DNA of 64,000 nt. Source: Aurifilum marmelostoma (Eukaryota > Ascomycota > Sordariomycetes > Diaporthales > Cryphonectriaceae). The notes beneath the pieces are model-generated. The model worked only from the letters and a program-made list of their open reading frames with translations, had not been told where the DNA came from and searched no databases. A program made the translations under genes and the position numbers. This document shows, in pieces, positions 11,357 to 22,578 of the stretch. The stretch's first letter is position 1, and each line of letters starts with the position of its first letter. The stretch spans positions 744,001-808,000 of the forward strand of contig JAMXSV010000023.1 of assembly GCA_027559495.1 (NCBI GenBank), given 5' to 3'.

Positions 11357-13030
11357 CTAGACAAGAGCCATCAGGCCAATCATACCAGCAAACAGAGCAG
11401 CAGCTGGCCCGTTCTGCGAGTTGGCACCTGCGTTCACCACTGCCGGTGCAGAGCTCGAGGCGACTGTCCCGGCGGTGGTCGTCCGCGTGGCAGGGATGAG
11501 CGAGGTCGTCGGCTGCAGCGACGTGGTCTCGTAGACGGTGCCGTTTTGCGTCACGACGTAGGTGGTGTAGGCAGACACGGTCTGGCCAGAGCCCACAGTG
11601 ACCTCGACGGTCGTGTCGACTGCCTTGGTGCTCGTCACTGGGTAGACCTCGGTTGTCGTGTAGACCTTGGTCACGGAGATGTAGTGAGTCTGGGTCTCTT
11701 CAACTACCGTCGTGGACCCTTCGACAACGGTAGTGATCGAAGTGACGGGGCAAGTCTCGGTGACATACGTCTCGGTGGTCTCGTAAGCAGTTGTCGCGGA
11801 TGTGGTGTAGACTGTGCTGGGTATGACCGTGGGGACCTTGGTCACGATCGTCTCGGTGCTGGTCAGGGTTTTCGTGTAGGTCTGGCCACCTTCGGTGATT
11901 GTAGTGTAATAAGGGCATAGGGAAGTGATGGTGGTGTATGCAGTGGCCTCAGTCGTCTCAGTGTGATCTGGCAGCGACTGTGTGGTGTACACCTTGGTCG
12001 GCACTTCAGTGACGATCGTCTAGCAGCGGTGTTAGTGAATCAAAGGTCGATATCGTGGATTTTCTTTCGCTTGGGAGAGCATAAATACCTCAGTCGAAGT
12101 CCAGGTCACAGTCACAACCTGACCGCTGAGAGTCTTGGTCTCGGTGACTGGGCAGAGTGATGTAAAAGTGGTATGGTCAACAACTTCCGTCTAGATTATG
12201 TTTCAGGATCAGTAAGAGCATGAGATGAGATGACATGAGGAATGACAGGATCCCCAGCAGAGACGTACCGTAGCATAAGATGTTGGGCCGGGAATGGTCG
12301 TGTAGTACGTAGTAGGCACAATTGTCTAATCGTGTGAGATTAGAAAACGAAGACCTCTAGCAAGTTTTGAGATTACGGGACAAGCCTTACACTGCACACT
12401 GAGGTGGTTGTGTACGTCTTGGTGTAGGTGGTACCGGGCCCGGTGACGGTCTCTGTGACAGGGCATGTTGTAGTGTACGTGCTGCAAAGAATTAGAAGGA
12501 TGAACTTGAAACAGCGTCCCAGGTGTCTCTCAGAGACAACTTACTATTCGACATCCGTGGTGGTCGTGTACGCCGTCGGGCCCGGAACGGTTACGCCGCC
12601 GCCGCCACAGTCACCACCAGGGCAGCTAGTAACCACGATAGTGGATGTCGTATAGTCGGTCCACACCTTAGTTGTTCCCTTCTCCGTAGTAGTCTGTGTG
12701 ATAGGGCAGACGGTGGCTGTGACTTTGATCAGCTTCTTGTCTCTCTGTAGTATGCTTCCGGCGAGATGGGCAGAGTCTGAATGAATGGACAGCCCCTGAA
12801 GAGCAACGGGGGATGACGATTCGTCTCTCCGGCCCTGACGGTGACTGCCCTATAAAAAAAAAAATGAAAAAGGATACAAGACACATACTCGTAGTAAAAA
12901 TGACATCGGTCGTAGTGCTTTTGTCACCCCATCCGCCGCCACCGCCGCCTCCGCCACGGGCCTGAAGCTCCTCGGCCAGTGCCGGGGCAAGGGCAGCCAC
13001 AAGAAGCGAGAGATATGCCTTCATATTCAC
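11357..13030 (-). CDS. GPI-anchored Thr-rich cell-wall protein with CPVT repeats, 428 aa
   Basis: Six exons on the minus strand: 13030-12889, 12776-12545, 12481-12391, 12325-12269, 12190-12089 and 12019-11357. The N-terminus MNMKAYLSLLVAALAPALAEE is a secretion signal. It is followed by a Gly-rich stretch and a long Thr/Val/Tyr-rich stalk in which blocks such as TVCPITQT, TTCPVTETVTGPGTTYTKTYTTT, SLCPVTETKT and ETCPVTSIT recur with regularly spaced Cys. The C-terminus (AGANSQNGPAAALFAG then a hydrophobic tail) is a typical GPI-attachment signal, with the omega site probably at the N or G before PAAALF. The product is expected to be heavily O-mannosylated and linked to the membrane or wall, like fungal Thr-rich adhesin/wall glycoproteins. 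The last three introns are all phase 0. The exon 1-2 junction is the least certain; acceptor TTCATTCAG keeps the frame. Confidence 0.83.
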
Positions 13031-13301
13031 GAGAATTTCTCACAATATATCTTGATCAGAGACAGAGGGGTTTTGAGAGCGTGTGAGATATAGTGCAAAG
13101 CTGTGACGCGTTGAGGACACAAAAGTTCTCAAGGGTAGACTGGAGTAGCGAGAGTATATAGGTGACCTGATATATAAGATCACTCGGGTGATAGCGAGGG
13201 GCAATACTGAGAAACGATAGGTTGCTAGCACTGAAGAAGGATAGAAAGAGAGAAAAAAGCAGGAGGCTGGCTGGAGAAACTATCCTCGGACAGCACACAC
13301 C

Positions 13302-13310
13302 TTATATATA
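13302..13310 (-). promoter_or_regulatory. Candidate TATA element of the wall-protein gene
   Basis: The minus strand reads TATATATAA here, about 275 nt upstream of the ATG at 13030. Two further TATA-like motifs lie closer to the ATG near 13150-13180, so which one is used is unclear. Confidence 0.3.
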
Positions 13311-13347
13311 CTTGACCAAGACTTGGGAGGGAGGAGAAGATGATGAT

Positions 13348-13360
13348 GGGGGGGGGGGGG
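13348..13360. repeat. G13 homopolymer tract
   Basis: Thirteen G inside a purine-rich stretch upstream of the wall-protein gene. Confidence 0.85.
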
Positions 13361-13496
13361 AAGGAGGGAGGGGGAACATGTGTGTGACACACATGGGACA
13401 AGAACAAGCAAAGTCCGGTGAGTCGGCTGTGGCCCAAGATCGTCATGCTCTGCTGCACCAGCAACTCTGTCGCTTCGCCTTAGGGCATTTGTCCCG

Positions 13497-13510
13497 CCCC
13501 CCCCCCCCCC
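13497..13510. repeat. C14 homopolymer tract
   Basis: Fourteen C in the gene-free region. Confidence 0.85.
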
Positions 13511-14721
13511 TCGGGGTAGAGCATAGAGGAAGATGCATCATGTACCCTCCCGCGCAGGCGGTGGTGCCGAACAACGCAGTGGAACGATAGTGACATATTC
13601 TCGATGGGTGGTGTCCCCGGGCGGCTTGGCTTGGGAAGCGTCCCAGGATGGACGAGGTTCGCAGTGAGCTTTCTGCGGTCATGACAACCATGTTCAGGAT
13701 AGCCCAACGTTACCGGCCCTCCAAGATCTCACCTTGATCTTTCCGACGAGGAGAATACCCCTGCTGTACAGGCGGTAAGCTTAATTGCCATGCGAAGGAT
13801 TTGCGACCTGCCCGCAGAGCGTGCCGCACTTGCTTGGATCCTGGTTGGGCAGGTTTGATTTTTCTTTTTTCTTTTTCGTTGTTTTCTTCCTCCCCTGTGT
13901 CTCTCGAAAAGGACGTCGTCTGTACAAGCTGCATGAGGAGAGCACCACTACCACTACGTGCCCAACATATGGCTGGGATGCAAGGTAAGCTGCTGCACCC
14001 CGGCGAATTGTCATGCAGCACAAGCGAATAAGAAAAGTGTGTTGGCTGGTTTGCTGCAACCCGCTGGGTCTTGGGTGGCAGCCGAGGGGAACCCCTGTCC
14101 CACCCTGCATCGAGAGGCTGACACCCAGTCGTTTTCACCACGACGACAGGTATTTCTCTTGTTGATAGGATCTCGAGTGAACAGGACCAGGCGATCGAAG
14201 GCTGCCAGGGTGACGCTTTTGGCTTCTTCCCTGTCTCGTGCGCTGGCAACCCCTCCCCCCCTCCTCCTCCTCCTCCTTCTTCCCCTCCTCCGTAAACACT
14301 ACCCCAACGACAACTCACTGCCAACACGAGCAGAATAGTCGCGGGTTTAGTTTGTTGTAGCAGAAAAAGTGATGGTTCACACACTAGAGCGCTGTGTGTC
14401 TTTCAGTTGCAGCTGAGACCTTGATAGTCTGCTCCCCTCTCCAGTTCGGCAGCTCGGTGATGGACTTTCGGTGAGATGCCCCCAGACCTTGATGGTAGGG
14501 AGGGGAAAAGGCTGCTAAGGACGTCAGCGCTGACAAGCTTATGCAGGTCATCACCCAGCCAAGCAATTAGCTTCTAGCGACGGCTCGACGGAGGGCGTTG
14601 TGGTGTGGTGCGTGGTGGTGGACCGTAGAAAAGACCACAAGGTTGGCCAACGCACTTGAGGACTTCGTGTTGAGCAAGACTAGGCTCGTCCGATTTGCAG
14701 GTGCGAACAAAGCCTATATGC

Positions 14722-15300
14722 CTAGCGTCTTGACAACCAGGCACGGCCCCCTCCAGGACGGCACGCTATAGTAAGCGCTGCTTGGGTTGTTGGAGGCCCT
14801 GCAAGGAAGAAGCCAAGCCCACTCGTGGTTTTTCTGGCGCATTCCTTGGAAGGACAGTCATCGGTCATATAACATGCGCCCCATGTTGTTCGCGAACCTT
14901 GCTGTCCTCGTCGCCCGGCCAAGGGTCGACATAGGACATCCCAAAGCTTTGCCACCCCAGGTCCGTCGAAATCCTCTGAACTGCAGTGGGCCAGGGCGGC
15001 CTGTTCTCGTGTTTCCCCCGGTCGCGCCTCGTGTTTTTGGAGAAGGCCGTGGGCAACGTGACCAGGAGACCAGGCTGTTGCTGCATGGCGTTGGCCTGCC
15101 GGGGCTTCCAAGGTGATATTCCCACGCTTGTGATCACCGGCGCGCCGTTGCACAAAGGTGATACCTTGTCCCAGACAGCGTCCAGGCCCGAGCAGTGCGA
15201 GAGGGGGCCGAATGTGTTCCCAGCCATGTTCCCAGCCTGGTGGCTGGTTTCCAACGTCGTAGTGCATCTGGTAGTCCTCAGTCAGCACAAAGGATGACAT
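14722..15300 (-). CDS. Doubtful open reading frame, 192 aa, no recognised motif
   Basis: The frame starts at a true ATG (MSSFVLTEDYQMHYDVG) and ends at 14722. It has no signal peptide, no domain I recognise and an arginine/glycine-rich composition typical of GC-rich noncoding frames. Other long frames overlap it on both strands. I list it only because it is the longest ATG frame in the 4.2 kb gene-free region. Confidence 0.12.
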   Translation of the reverse strand: MSSFVLTEDYQMHYDVGNQPPGWEHGWEHIRPPLALLGPGRCLGQGITFVQRRAGDHKRGNITLEAPAGQRHAATAWSPGHVAHGLLQKHEARPGETREQAALAHCSSEDFDGPGVAKLWDVLCRPLAGRRGQQGSRTTWGACYMTDDCPSKECARKTTSGLGFFLAGPPTTQAALTIACRPGGGRAWLSRR

Positions 15301-15554
15301 TATAGCATGGTATTATTCATCATCAGCACCGTCACCATGACATGACGGAGCAGAGTCTTGTCCCAGCACGGTGTCTCTGCTCCTTTGGACATGGAGGATG
15401 TGTCGGTAGGGGGAGTGCGGGCTATCGGTACCCGACATGGTTCCATCCGGCTGGCTGCGTCTCAAGCCACGCCTTGTGTAGTGCATGTGTGTTTGTGTGT
15501 GAGCGTGTGTGTGTGTGTGCCACAGCAGCCTTGTGAGAATCCGCTACGCTTTTT

Positions 15555-15566
15555 GGGGGGGGGGGG
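15555..15566. repeat. G12 homopolymer tract
   Basis: Twelve G following a short T run, in the gene-free region. Confidence 0.85.
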
Positions 15567-17259
15567 CGGGAACTTTGGAGTTTCCGCAACACCAGGGCGA
15601 CCCATGCCTGCATGCTCGCGGCGCCCTCAGCTCTGGAGGGGGAGGTATGACCAGCTTACGCCGTGATGTAACACTCTGTGCCCTTGATGCGGGGTCATTC
15701 CGACAGTAAGAAGCCAGCCAGCTCTCTGAGTCTCACCGTGCTCGCGCGCGAGCGTCCTGGATGGCTGTCTGCCATGTGCCTCGTCCTCCGCTGCTACCTC
15801 CCCAAGGCTGCCATCAAGGCTGCGGTGTAGGTATATCGAGAGGCGACAAGTCAGCCGTGTGAATAGACAAAGTTGGTGCTCAAGTTGACTTGATGAGATG
15901 CTATGTCATGGGAGGACATCTGGTTGCATTGAGAGCCCGAGGACATGTCGATCAATCATACCGGCGAGCTCTTTCACATGCAAGGGCAACGCCATCGACG
16001 CCATGTCGGAATGAAGAAGTCCATACCAGAGATGATCTGCCTCGTAAATGGCCCCAGAACATCGTATGATTCCAAACGACGGTGAAAGCCATCAGTGCTG
16101 AAAGTCAGTTGCACAAGAGCGGAGAAAAGCACCGTGTGGGATGTCACGACTGGCGATGGCGTCAAGGCGTTGACGGTATATCCATGCTTGGGAGGGTAGG
16201 ACAGGAAGGTTGAGGAGCTCCATACGCCGAGATGAAGTCGGGCAGACGTGGCATCACTAGTGACCGGGCCAATAACGGAGTATTGATGCAGTCAAATGAG
16301 GAGAAAGGCAAAGAAAATTGTGCCTTGCTCCCAAGATATGTCACATCCTGTTGAGTCCCCTCCTCGCCTTCTCCTTCCCTGATTCCCTCCTCCCCACCAG
16401 AGAGCATCGACCCAACCGGCTGATTTCCAGGGATCGTCAGTGCATGTCATACTCCTCCAAGACAGGCTGACTCGTTGCGAGGCCGCCCTGACTGCACAGG
16501 ACACGAGGTTGCAGCCCGTCGTAGCTCGCTGTGGAAGCAATGTTGGTCGCCTTGGCATATGACCTGAATTCCAGATATGGCGCGAGCAGCATTGTTCAAG
16601 CAACCCAGAGCATCCCTGCAAGATGGAGCAAGACGTGCATTTGGCAATTGTGCTTCGAATTTGACAAACAACTGAGGAACAGCTACCATGACTGGCATGA
16701 TCCACGCCGGAGAAATGTCTGTGACAAGAGCCAACCATGTAATATTACCTTCAACACCTGAAGAGCCACACCATCATGTCCAGAACGTGGTCGATCATCA
16801 CCTGCCCTACCGACAATGGAGTCAGGCTTCGTTCAGGTCGGGCATCCTGCTCGACGTAGGTGTTGCTGGGCAGACAGCCGGAATAATCTTCAAACACCCA
16901 TATTTTGGGAATAGAAACAGCAAATGTTCTCCCTTTTAGCAAACAGGCGCATGCTCAGAGACGGGCCTCCCCACTGAATACATTGTATTCTTGCGCCTTG
17001 TATCATCTGGGGCTGGACATAGGCGAGTCCAGGACATTAGGACCACAAGGCGTCCATAAAAACAGAGCCAACTGTGATCAATATTCGCCCTTATCCCTAA
17101 GCAGACCGCTGTTCAATTTTTTTTTCTCTTCTTGTTTTGTCTTTCCAACCTGAACGCCATCGCTAATGCATCCTGCGACTCTCGTGAGTGACGCGCCGTG
17201 AGGCCACACCAGAGCCAAACTCTCATGGTGTGTATGATTTTAGTTCCGCCGCGTCGTGT

Positions 17260-17936
17260 TCACTGAAGCAGCTCCTCGCAAGTCCAATCCTCGTAGCTAC
17301 AGAGGTCAGCACAAGATCCAACAGCCGAGGGCGTACATGATATTGCGACATACTATCCATCAGGCATATACCGGCGCACGATCAGGGGGATCTTCTTCTC
17401 GCGCAGCTCCTTGATAGCAATCTGCAGCGGATCGGTCTCTCCTTCGAGATCAACGAGGACGGGGGCGTTCATGCTGTGACAGTGGTGTTAGCCGCACCCT
17501 CTTCTCGTGTCCATCCAAATCGCCCTGCTTCTGCCCGGTCGTACCTGATCTGGAGGGCCCGAGTGCCTAGGATGCGTGCCTTCTCGTACTTGGTCATGTA
17601 GGGCGTGGTGATGCGCTGGTCATTGGGAATCTTCTTGTCCTTGTGTGACTTGACATTCTCCTTGGCCGCAGCGGAGGGGTCGCCCGAGATGATGACATTG
17701 TCGCCCTCGTCATCGCCGTTCTGGAAATGCTCTTCGTCCTCTACCGGCTCCGGCTCATACTCTTCTGGGGCATCCTCGTCGTCGTAGTAAGGAACCTCAC
17801 TGTAGCTCGCCTTCTCAGCGATCGCCGGCCACAAAGGCGCATTCACACAAGGTCCATCGGCTGGCTGATGGTGCACTTACCCTTCACCACCAACGGCTTC
17901 GTTGCCAAAGTCATCCTCACCACCGTAGTCAGACAT
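17260..17936 (-). CDS. rpb6: RPB6 / RPABC2, shared subunit of RNA polymerases I, II and III
   Basis: Four minus-strand exons (17936-17881, 17799-17545, 17473-17354, 17296-17260) give 155 aa, the same length as yeast Rpb6. The acidic N-terminus starts MSDYGGEDDFGNEAVGG and continues PYYDDEDAPEEYEPEPVEDEEHF. The conserved core is ITTPYMTKYEKARILGTRAL, then QISMNAPVLVDLEGETDPLQ, IAIKELREKKIPLIVRRYMP, and an ending DGYYEDWTCEELLQ. The junctions GG|T, AG|C and TA|C restore exactly the family sequence. Rpb6 sits at the clamp base of all three nuclear polymerases and helps assembly. It is divergent from TFIIIA, with a 389 nt shared upstream region, so the two may be co-regulated. Confidence 0.96.
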
Positions 17937-18325
17937 GTTGTTAGAGACTTTAGCCTGCTTGTTGTTCGTGCAAGGAAGAAACAGGTCCTGTCGGGATCGC
18001 GTAATCAAGTCGAATGTCTTTGTGATGAAGAGGCACCGAGAATGTCCTTTGCGCGCGGAAGATTCAGAAGTCAGAGTCGCAAAACTTGAAGGGGAGACTG
18101 CGGCCGGCAGAATGAGCAGGGGTGTGCTACTGTAGGGCCCTAGCCAATGGCAGTATGGACCTTGGGGGCGGCTGAGGTCCACACTGGCTGCAGACCCACA
18201 GAAAAGTTCGAGCTGTTTGACCGCCCGGGACTTATACTTTTCGAATTGATCCCATTGTCCTCAGAGCAATGCAACTACTGCATGATTCGCTCTCTTGCCG
18301 AAGCCCCAACACTGGCTCGAGCAAG
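17937..18325. promoter_or_regulatory. Shared divergent promoter of rpb6 and TFIIIA
   Basis: Only 389 nt separate the two start codons, so both promoters and both 5' leaders lie here. No TATA box is obvious. That fits a housekeeping bidirectional promoter, but the core elements were not identified. Confidence 0.55.
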
Positions 18326-19925
18326 ATGAAGCGCAAAGCGACTGATGAGGCTTCTGGGGCCCCAGAGAAGCGTCTCGTGGTGGCAACGGCGGAGAATACC
18401 AGCACAGGTACGACCAGACTCGAAGTCCTCCAGATGCCGAGGACGTCCTTCCCCTAAGATTTTGGATCATCCCGCCCTCCAGCGTTGAAACAGAGTCCCA
18501 ACTGACTATTTCCCAGCCGAGGAGGAGAGCAACTTCCCGATCAGCAACGACGGCAGCAGCACCATCCAGCCCTCCGCCGACGACGCCCAGACACCTGCCA
18601 CCGTAGTGACCGATGCCTCGACCACCGCCTCCGGCCGTCGCAAGTTTCCCTCTCAATACAAGACCATCCCGTGCACCGTCGCAGGCTGCACCAAGAAGTT
18701 CAACAGACCAGCGCGCCTCGTGGCTCACATGCGGTCGCATAACAACGACCGGCCCTACAAGTGCTCCTACGAGGGCTGTGCCAAGGCCTACAGTGACAAT
18801 AAGCACCTCAAGGCACACGTGGTTTCCGCGCACACCAAAGAGACCAAGTTTGTCTGCTCGCAGTGCGACAAGGGTTTCGCAACCAGCCAGCGGCTCAAGG
18901 CGCACGTCCTCATCCACCAGGGCAAGGCGCGCTACCAGTGCCGAGACTATCCACCCTGTGATCAGACGTTCCGGAAGCACCAGACCCTCCAGCGACATGT
19001 TCTGAAGGATCATCTCGGCAAGAAGCCCTATCCTTGTGCCCACGAGGGCTGTCCCGAGTCCTACGACACGGCCAACGCTCTCAAGACTCACGTGACTCGC
19101 GAGCACGGCGAGTTGCGGTTCTGGTGCGATGAGTGCTCATCCCAGGCGGCGGGCGATGGTGACGAGAAGAAGCCCGTGGGCTTCACGACACAGTACCTGC
19201 TGGAGCGTCATATCCGTTCGGAACATGTTAACTGCATCTTCTGCGACGGGCTGAAGTTCAATGGGCAGTACTCGCTAGAGCAGCACATGGAGATCTACCA
19301 TTCCGGCCTGACGGTGAAGGACCGCAAGACAGTGCCATGCGAATTCGAGGGCTGCGATAAAACTTTTACAAAGAAGAGCAATATGAAGGTACACTATCGC
19401 GCGGCGCACGAGGGTCTCCGGTACCTATGCGGGAAGCTGGACACGAGCGATAGTCCTGGCCTGCAGGACTGGAACTGGGCCGAGGAGGGTTGCGGAGAGG
19501 CCTTCACGACCAAGCTGAGCCTGGAGATGCACGTCACCTATGTGCACCTGGGCAAGCAGCGACCCCTGTACGAGGGCCCAGTCTACGATACCGCACCCGG
19601 TCCCCAAAGCGAACTGGCCGTCCTCGACGATATCTCGGGAGTGGCAGAGTACGAGCGTCGACAGATCCCCTGCACGGCCCCTGGGTGCATCGCCCGGTTC
19701 ATCCGCTACGCCGAGCTGAGCGGGCACATGCAGGCCGCGCACCCAGACCTAGCGGCCTTCAAGCAGCCTGCTGCTGTCTCGGACGTGCCCACGCCGGAAC
19801 ACCTCGTCGAGGATACTGGACCCGACGGACAGCCACCAGGAGAGTGGGACCAGGAGGACGCAGACGTCATGCAGCTCCTCAACCTGGACAGCGCTCTCGA
19901 CCCTGAACTGTTTATTCAGGCTTGA
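18326..19925 (+). CDS. Transcription factor IIIA-like C2H2 zinc-finger protein (5S rRNA gene factor)
   Basis: Two exons, 18326-18407 and 18517-19925, encode 496 aa. The start MKRKATDEASGAPEKR is chosen because it lies nearest the conserved part and the spliced frame reads STG...A|EEESNFPISNDG. Ten C2H2 fingers follow in tandem, beginning IPCTVAGCTKKFNRPARLVAH and including CSQCDKGFATSQRLKAHVLIH and CEFEGCDKTFTKKSNMKVHY. Many have the CxxxxC spacing and the long inter-finger linkers of TFIIIA. Finger 6 is stretched by an insert, and finger 9 has a long loop between its cysteines. The C-terminus is acidic (EWDQEDADVMQLLNLD). TFIIIA binds the internal control region of 5S rRNA genes to recruit RNA polymerase III. 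Ten fingers match the fission yeast protein better than the nine of vertebrates. Confidence 0.86.
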
Positions 19926-20733
19926 AGCGTTTTGTTAATCTTTGCTTATTAGACCACCGTGCGGCTCACTTTTTTTTTTTCTTTTTTTCCAATTTTTTTT
20001 CCAACTTTCTTTTTACGTTGAATTTGTGGCATATGATACCCCATCATCATTTCAGCACGGCGTATTGGGCATGTCACGGGAGGAATTGTGGAAGGGCGAC
20101 TTGATACAGAAATCTTGACGTGGCAGAAGGACGTCTCGGTGAATTTGCGGTGCATAATTTCTATCTTGGGCGCCGGGCATCTACGTGGAAAGATCTTCTC
20201 AGACTCGCTCTGGATTCGCATATAGAAAAAATTCTTAGACGTGCTGCTTCCAGAGCCCAATAGACTAGAGAACTCGAAGTTTGCTAACTAAAAATTGAGG
20301 TCCTTTCTTAATCACCCTACATTGGGTATCTATGATAGTCTAAGAGCAGCGTTCGGCACATTGTCTTAGTTGTCCGTCAACCAGGTCCATATCTATTTTC
20401 TGGCCTTTTTTTCTCCATGCGCCTTCTTTCCTTTCCTTCCGCACCTATAGCCAGAAACAATATTACCTAATTTTCCCAAGCCGTTACACGTGGTTAAAGA
20501 AGCTCGACCCACGAATTCGCCCAAGAAGAACCCAAGCCAGCCAACCTAAGAGACCAATGACAAGAAGGAAAAAGGAAGCCAAAAAAAAAAAAAAAAATCA
20601 TAAGCGTCGCCCAATTCTTGTCTTGATGACTGCCACCAAACATACACTTTCCGTGCCGGTCGTTACCCGAGATACTCCAATACCATGCCATGCCATACCA
20701 TCCATACAACTGTCAAATAAAATAGAAAGTCGA
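19926..20733. other. Convergent intergenic spacer (3' UTRs)
   Basis: About 0.8 kb between convergent genes. It is T-rich just after the TFIIIA stop and has an A17 run at 20581-20597. No gene is seen. Confidence 0.55.
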
Positions 20734-22578
20734 TCAGTGGGAATGCCCTGCGACGGCATTGCTCACCCCCAGGAGCACCATGCCCAAGAAAGCAAAGGCG
20801 ATGCTCAGGTTTCGGTTGTGGTTGAGGCTCAGGCTCTCCACGAACAGCTGCAGCGCAACGCTGGCCATGATGCCGGCAGTGGCAGCAAACAGCACCGCAT
20901 ACGCGGTATTGTCAATCCCAATGGTCGGGTGGTCTGGATCGTTGCCAACCAACTTAAATACCAGCCATGCGATAGCCGCACCCAACGGCTGACTGAACCC
21001 ACCGAGGAGACTGGACCAGGCAATTGCCTTGAAGCGAGAGCCCAGCGCCATGTACAAGGGCAGTGCCATCGAGAAGCCCTCGGCGATATTGTGCACAAAG
21101 AGTGCCATGAACACATTGAAGCCCAGCTGGGGGTTGGCATGGTTGGTGGCGTACGTGATGAAGCCCTCTGGGAACTTGTGCAGCGCAATGGCGATGACAG
21201 TCTGCAGACCAATGGACAAGAAGGCGTTGGTTGGGACGTGGTGGTGGTGTGCAGCCTCCTGAGCCTCGAGGTCTAGAGACATTTGATCGCACTCAGGCTC
21301 CTCGGATGCGTGGTGCTCGTGGTGGTGATCATGCCCATGCTCATGGTGCCCATGTGCATGTGGTGAATTTTGCGCATACACGTCAGTGGCCCTGGTACTG
21401 CTAAGGGCAGGACTCAGCGGCGACCGCGTGCCGGAGTCGCCTTCGCTGTCAGCTTCCGGAACTGCTGCAAAAAGCGGCGCTGTGGGCGAGAAGGGCGAAG
21501 GCCGCGCCTGCGACACTCCAAAGGAGCCCCGGCGTGTCGTGGAAGACCGCGAGCTCAGGTGCTTGAAGCATTCCTGGCCGCAAGGGTCACTGTAGCCGTA
21601 ACAAGGGCCGCCTTCGTCACAGGTGGGCTTCGTGTCCTTGACAAAGGACATGACCCTCTTGCGCATCTCCAGCATGGATGGGCGGCGGGTAGGTGCCAGG
21701 GCAGGGGTGTGTAGAGAGTCACTTGCAGCCGACACTGCACCCTGACGAGGCTCGGCAGATGACCGGCCGGTGGGCTGAGACCCAAGAAGTGGTGTGGATT
21801 CCGCAGAAAGCCCGTGATGCGTGTGACCGTTAGAGTGCACCTGGGCAACAGTCGAGACCCGCCTGCCGTTGGAAGACATCCGCAGTTTAGGCCTACCAAC
21901 CCGCGAATGTTGACGAGATTGAGCATGAGAGTGTTTGTGGTCATCCTCGTCAGGCTCGTCGTGGGCGTGGGAGTGGTCGCAATCGACGACGTGGGAGGGC
22001 ATGACTTGATGCAGCAGTCTTGAGATGGCCTGAATGCCAACGAAGCCGGCAACGAAACAGGCCATCATGATCAGACCGGCGTTGGACTCGGACCAGTCAT
22101 CCTTCTTGAGATAGTCCTTGGACTCGGGCAACATACTAAACAGCGCCGAGAATATCTGTGTGGCATTGTTTTGTCAGTCGTTTGGGCCAGATTGGCTGAT
22201 CGTGTCAGCAGCTGAAGACAGCACCACTCACCATGACGCCGAAACTCAAGCTCAGCGAGCATGCCAGGAAGGGATTATTGTCTTGTATGCTGAAAGACTC
22301 CTTTCCTGGTAGGCGGCGGATCAACAAGTCGACACATATCACACACGCGCCGATGATGCAGGCTATAGAAGAGCAGAGTCGGGCCCAGTCAGCAAGTCTC
22401 CACCACAAGGACGCAATGTGAAAGATGCAGTGTCGAAATTCGCCCACGAGGCAGAGCCTCAGCCTTGCATGTCTGAACCGGAACGTTGGAAGATGGAGGA
22501 GAGAGGTCACCCACCCAAGCCGCTCACGACGCACATGATCCACCCACGGGTGTCATTGCTCACACCTGCCGCCTCCAT
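20734..22578 (-). CDS. zrt3: ZIP-family zinc transporter, ZRT3 (vacuolar) type
   Basis: Three exons (22578-22515, 22362-22232, 22155-20734) encode 538 aa. Membrane spans are visible at the N-terminus (WIMCVVSGLACIIGACVICV; PFLACSLSLSFGVMIFSALF; AGLIMMACFVAGFVGIQAIS) and in the C-terminal half. The ZIP core has HKFPEG in one helix and HNIAEG in the next, the His/Glu metal-binding pairs of the family. A ~230-residue loop between helices 3 and 4 is rich in His (HSHAHDEPDEDDHKHSHAQ; HAHGHHEHGHDHHHEHH) and Ser/Pro, and has a CxxxC-like Cys cluster (CDEGGPCYGYSDPCGQEC). Zrt3 in yeast exports zinc from the vacuole to the cytosol under zinc limitation. The length, N-terminal helices and His-rich loop fit Zrt3 better than the plasma-membrane Zrt1/2 types. 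No clear Zap1-type element was found upstream. Confidence 0.85.

Larger units (their letters stand above)
13031..17259. other. 4.2 kb region without a convincing gene
   Basis: This is the longest gene-free stretch in the window. The first ~300 nt hold the wall-protein promoter. It carries G13 (13348-13360), C14 (13497-13510) and G12 (15555-15566) runs and a GT repeat near 15487-15519. One ATG-initiated minus-strand frame (15300-14722, 192 aa) is open but shows no recognisable motif, and both strands there are stop-poor. I saw no transposase, reverse transcriptase, terminal repeats or TA-rich RIP-like drift. It could hold a noncoding RNA, a fast-evolving small secreted protein, or nothing. Confidence 0.5.

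Noticed and set aside
13031..17259. Possible relic transposon in the gene-free region
   Set aside because: No transposase or reverse transcriptase residues, no terminal repeats and no TA-rich RIP-like bias were seen.
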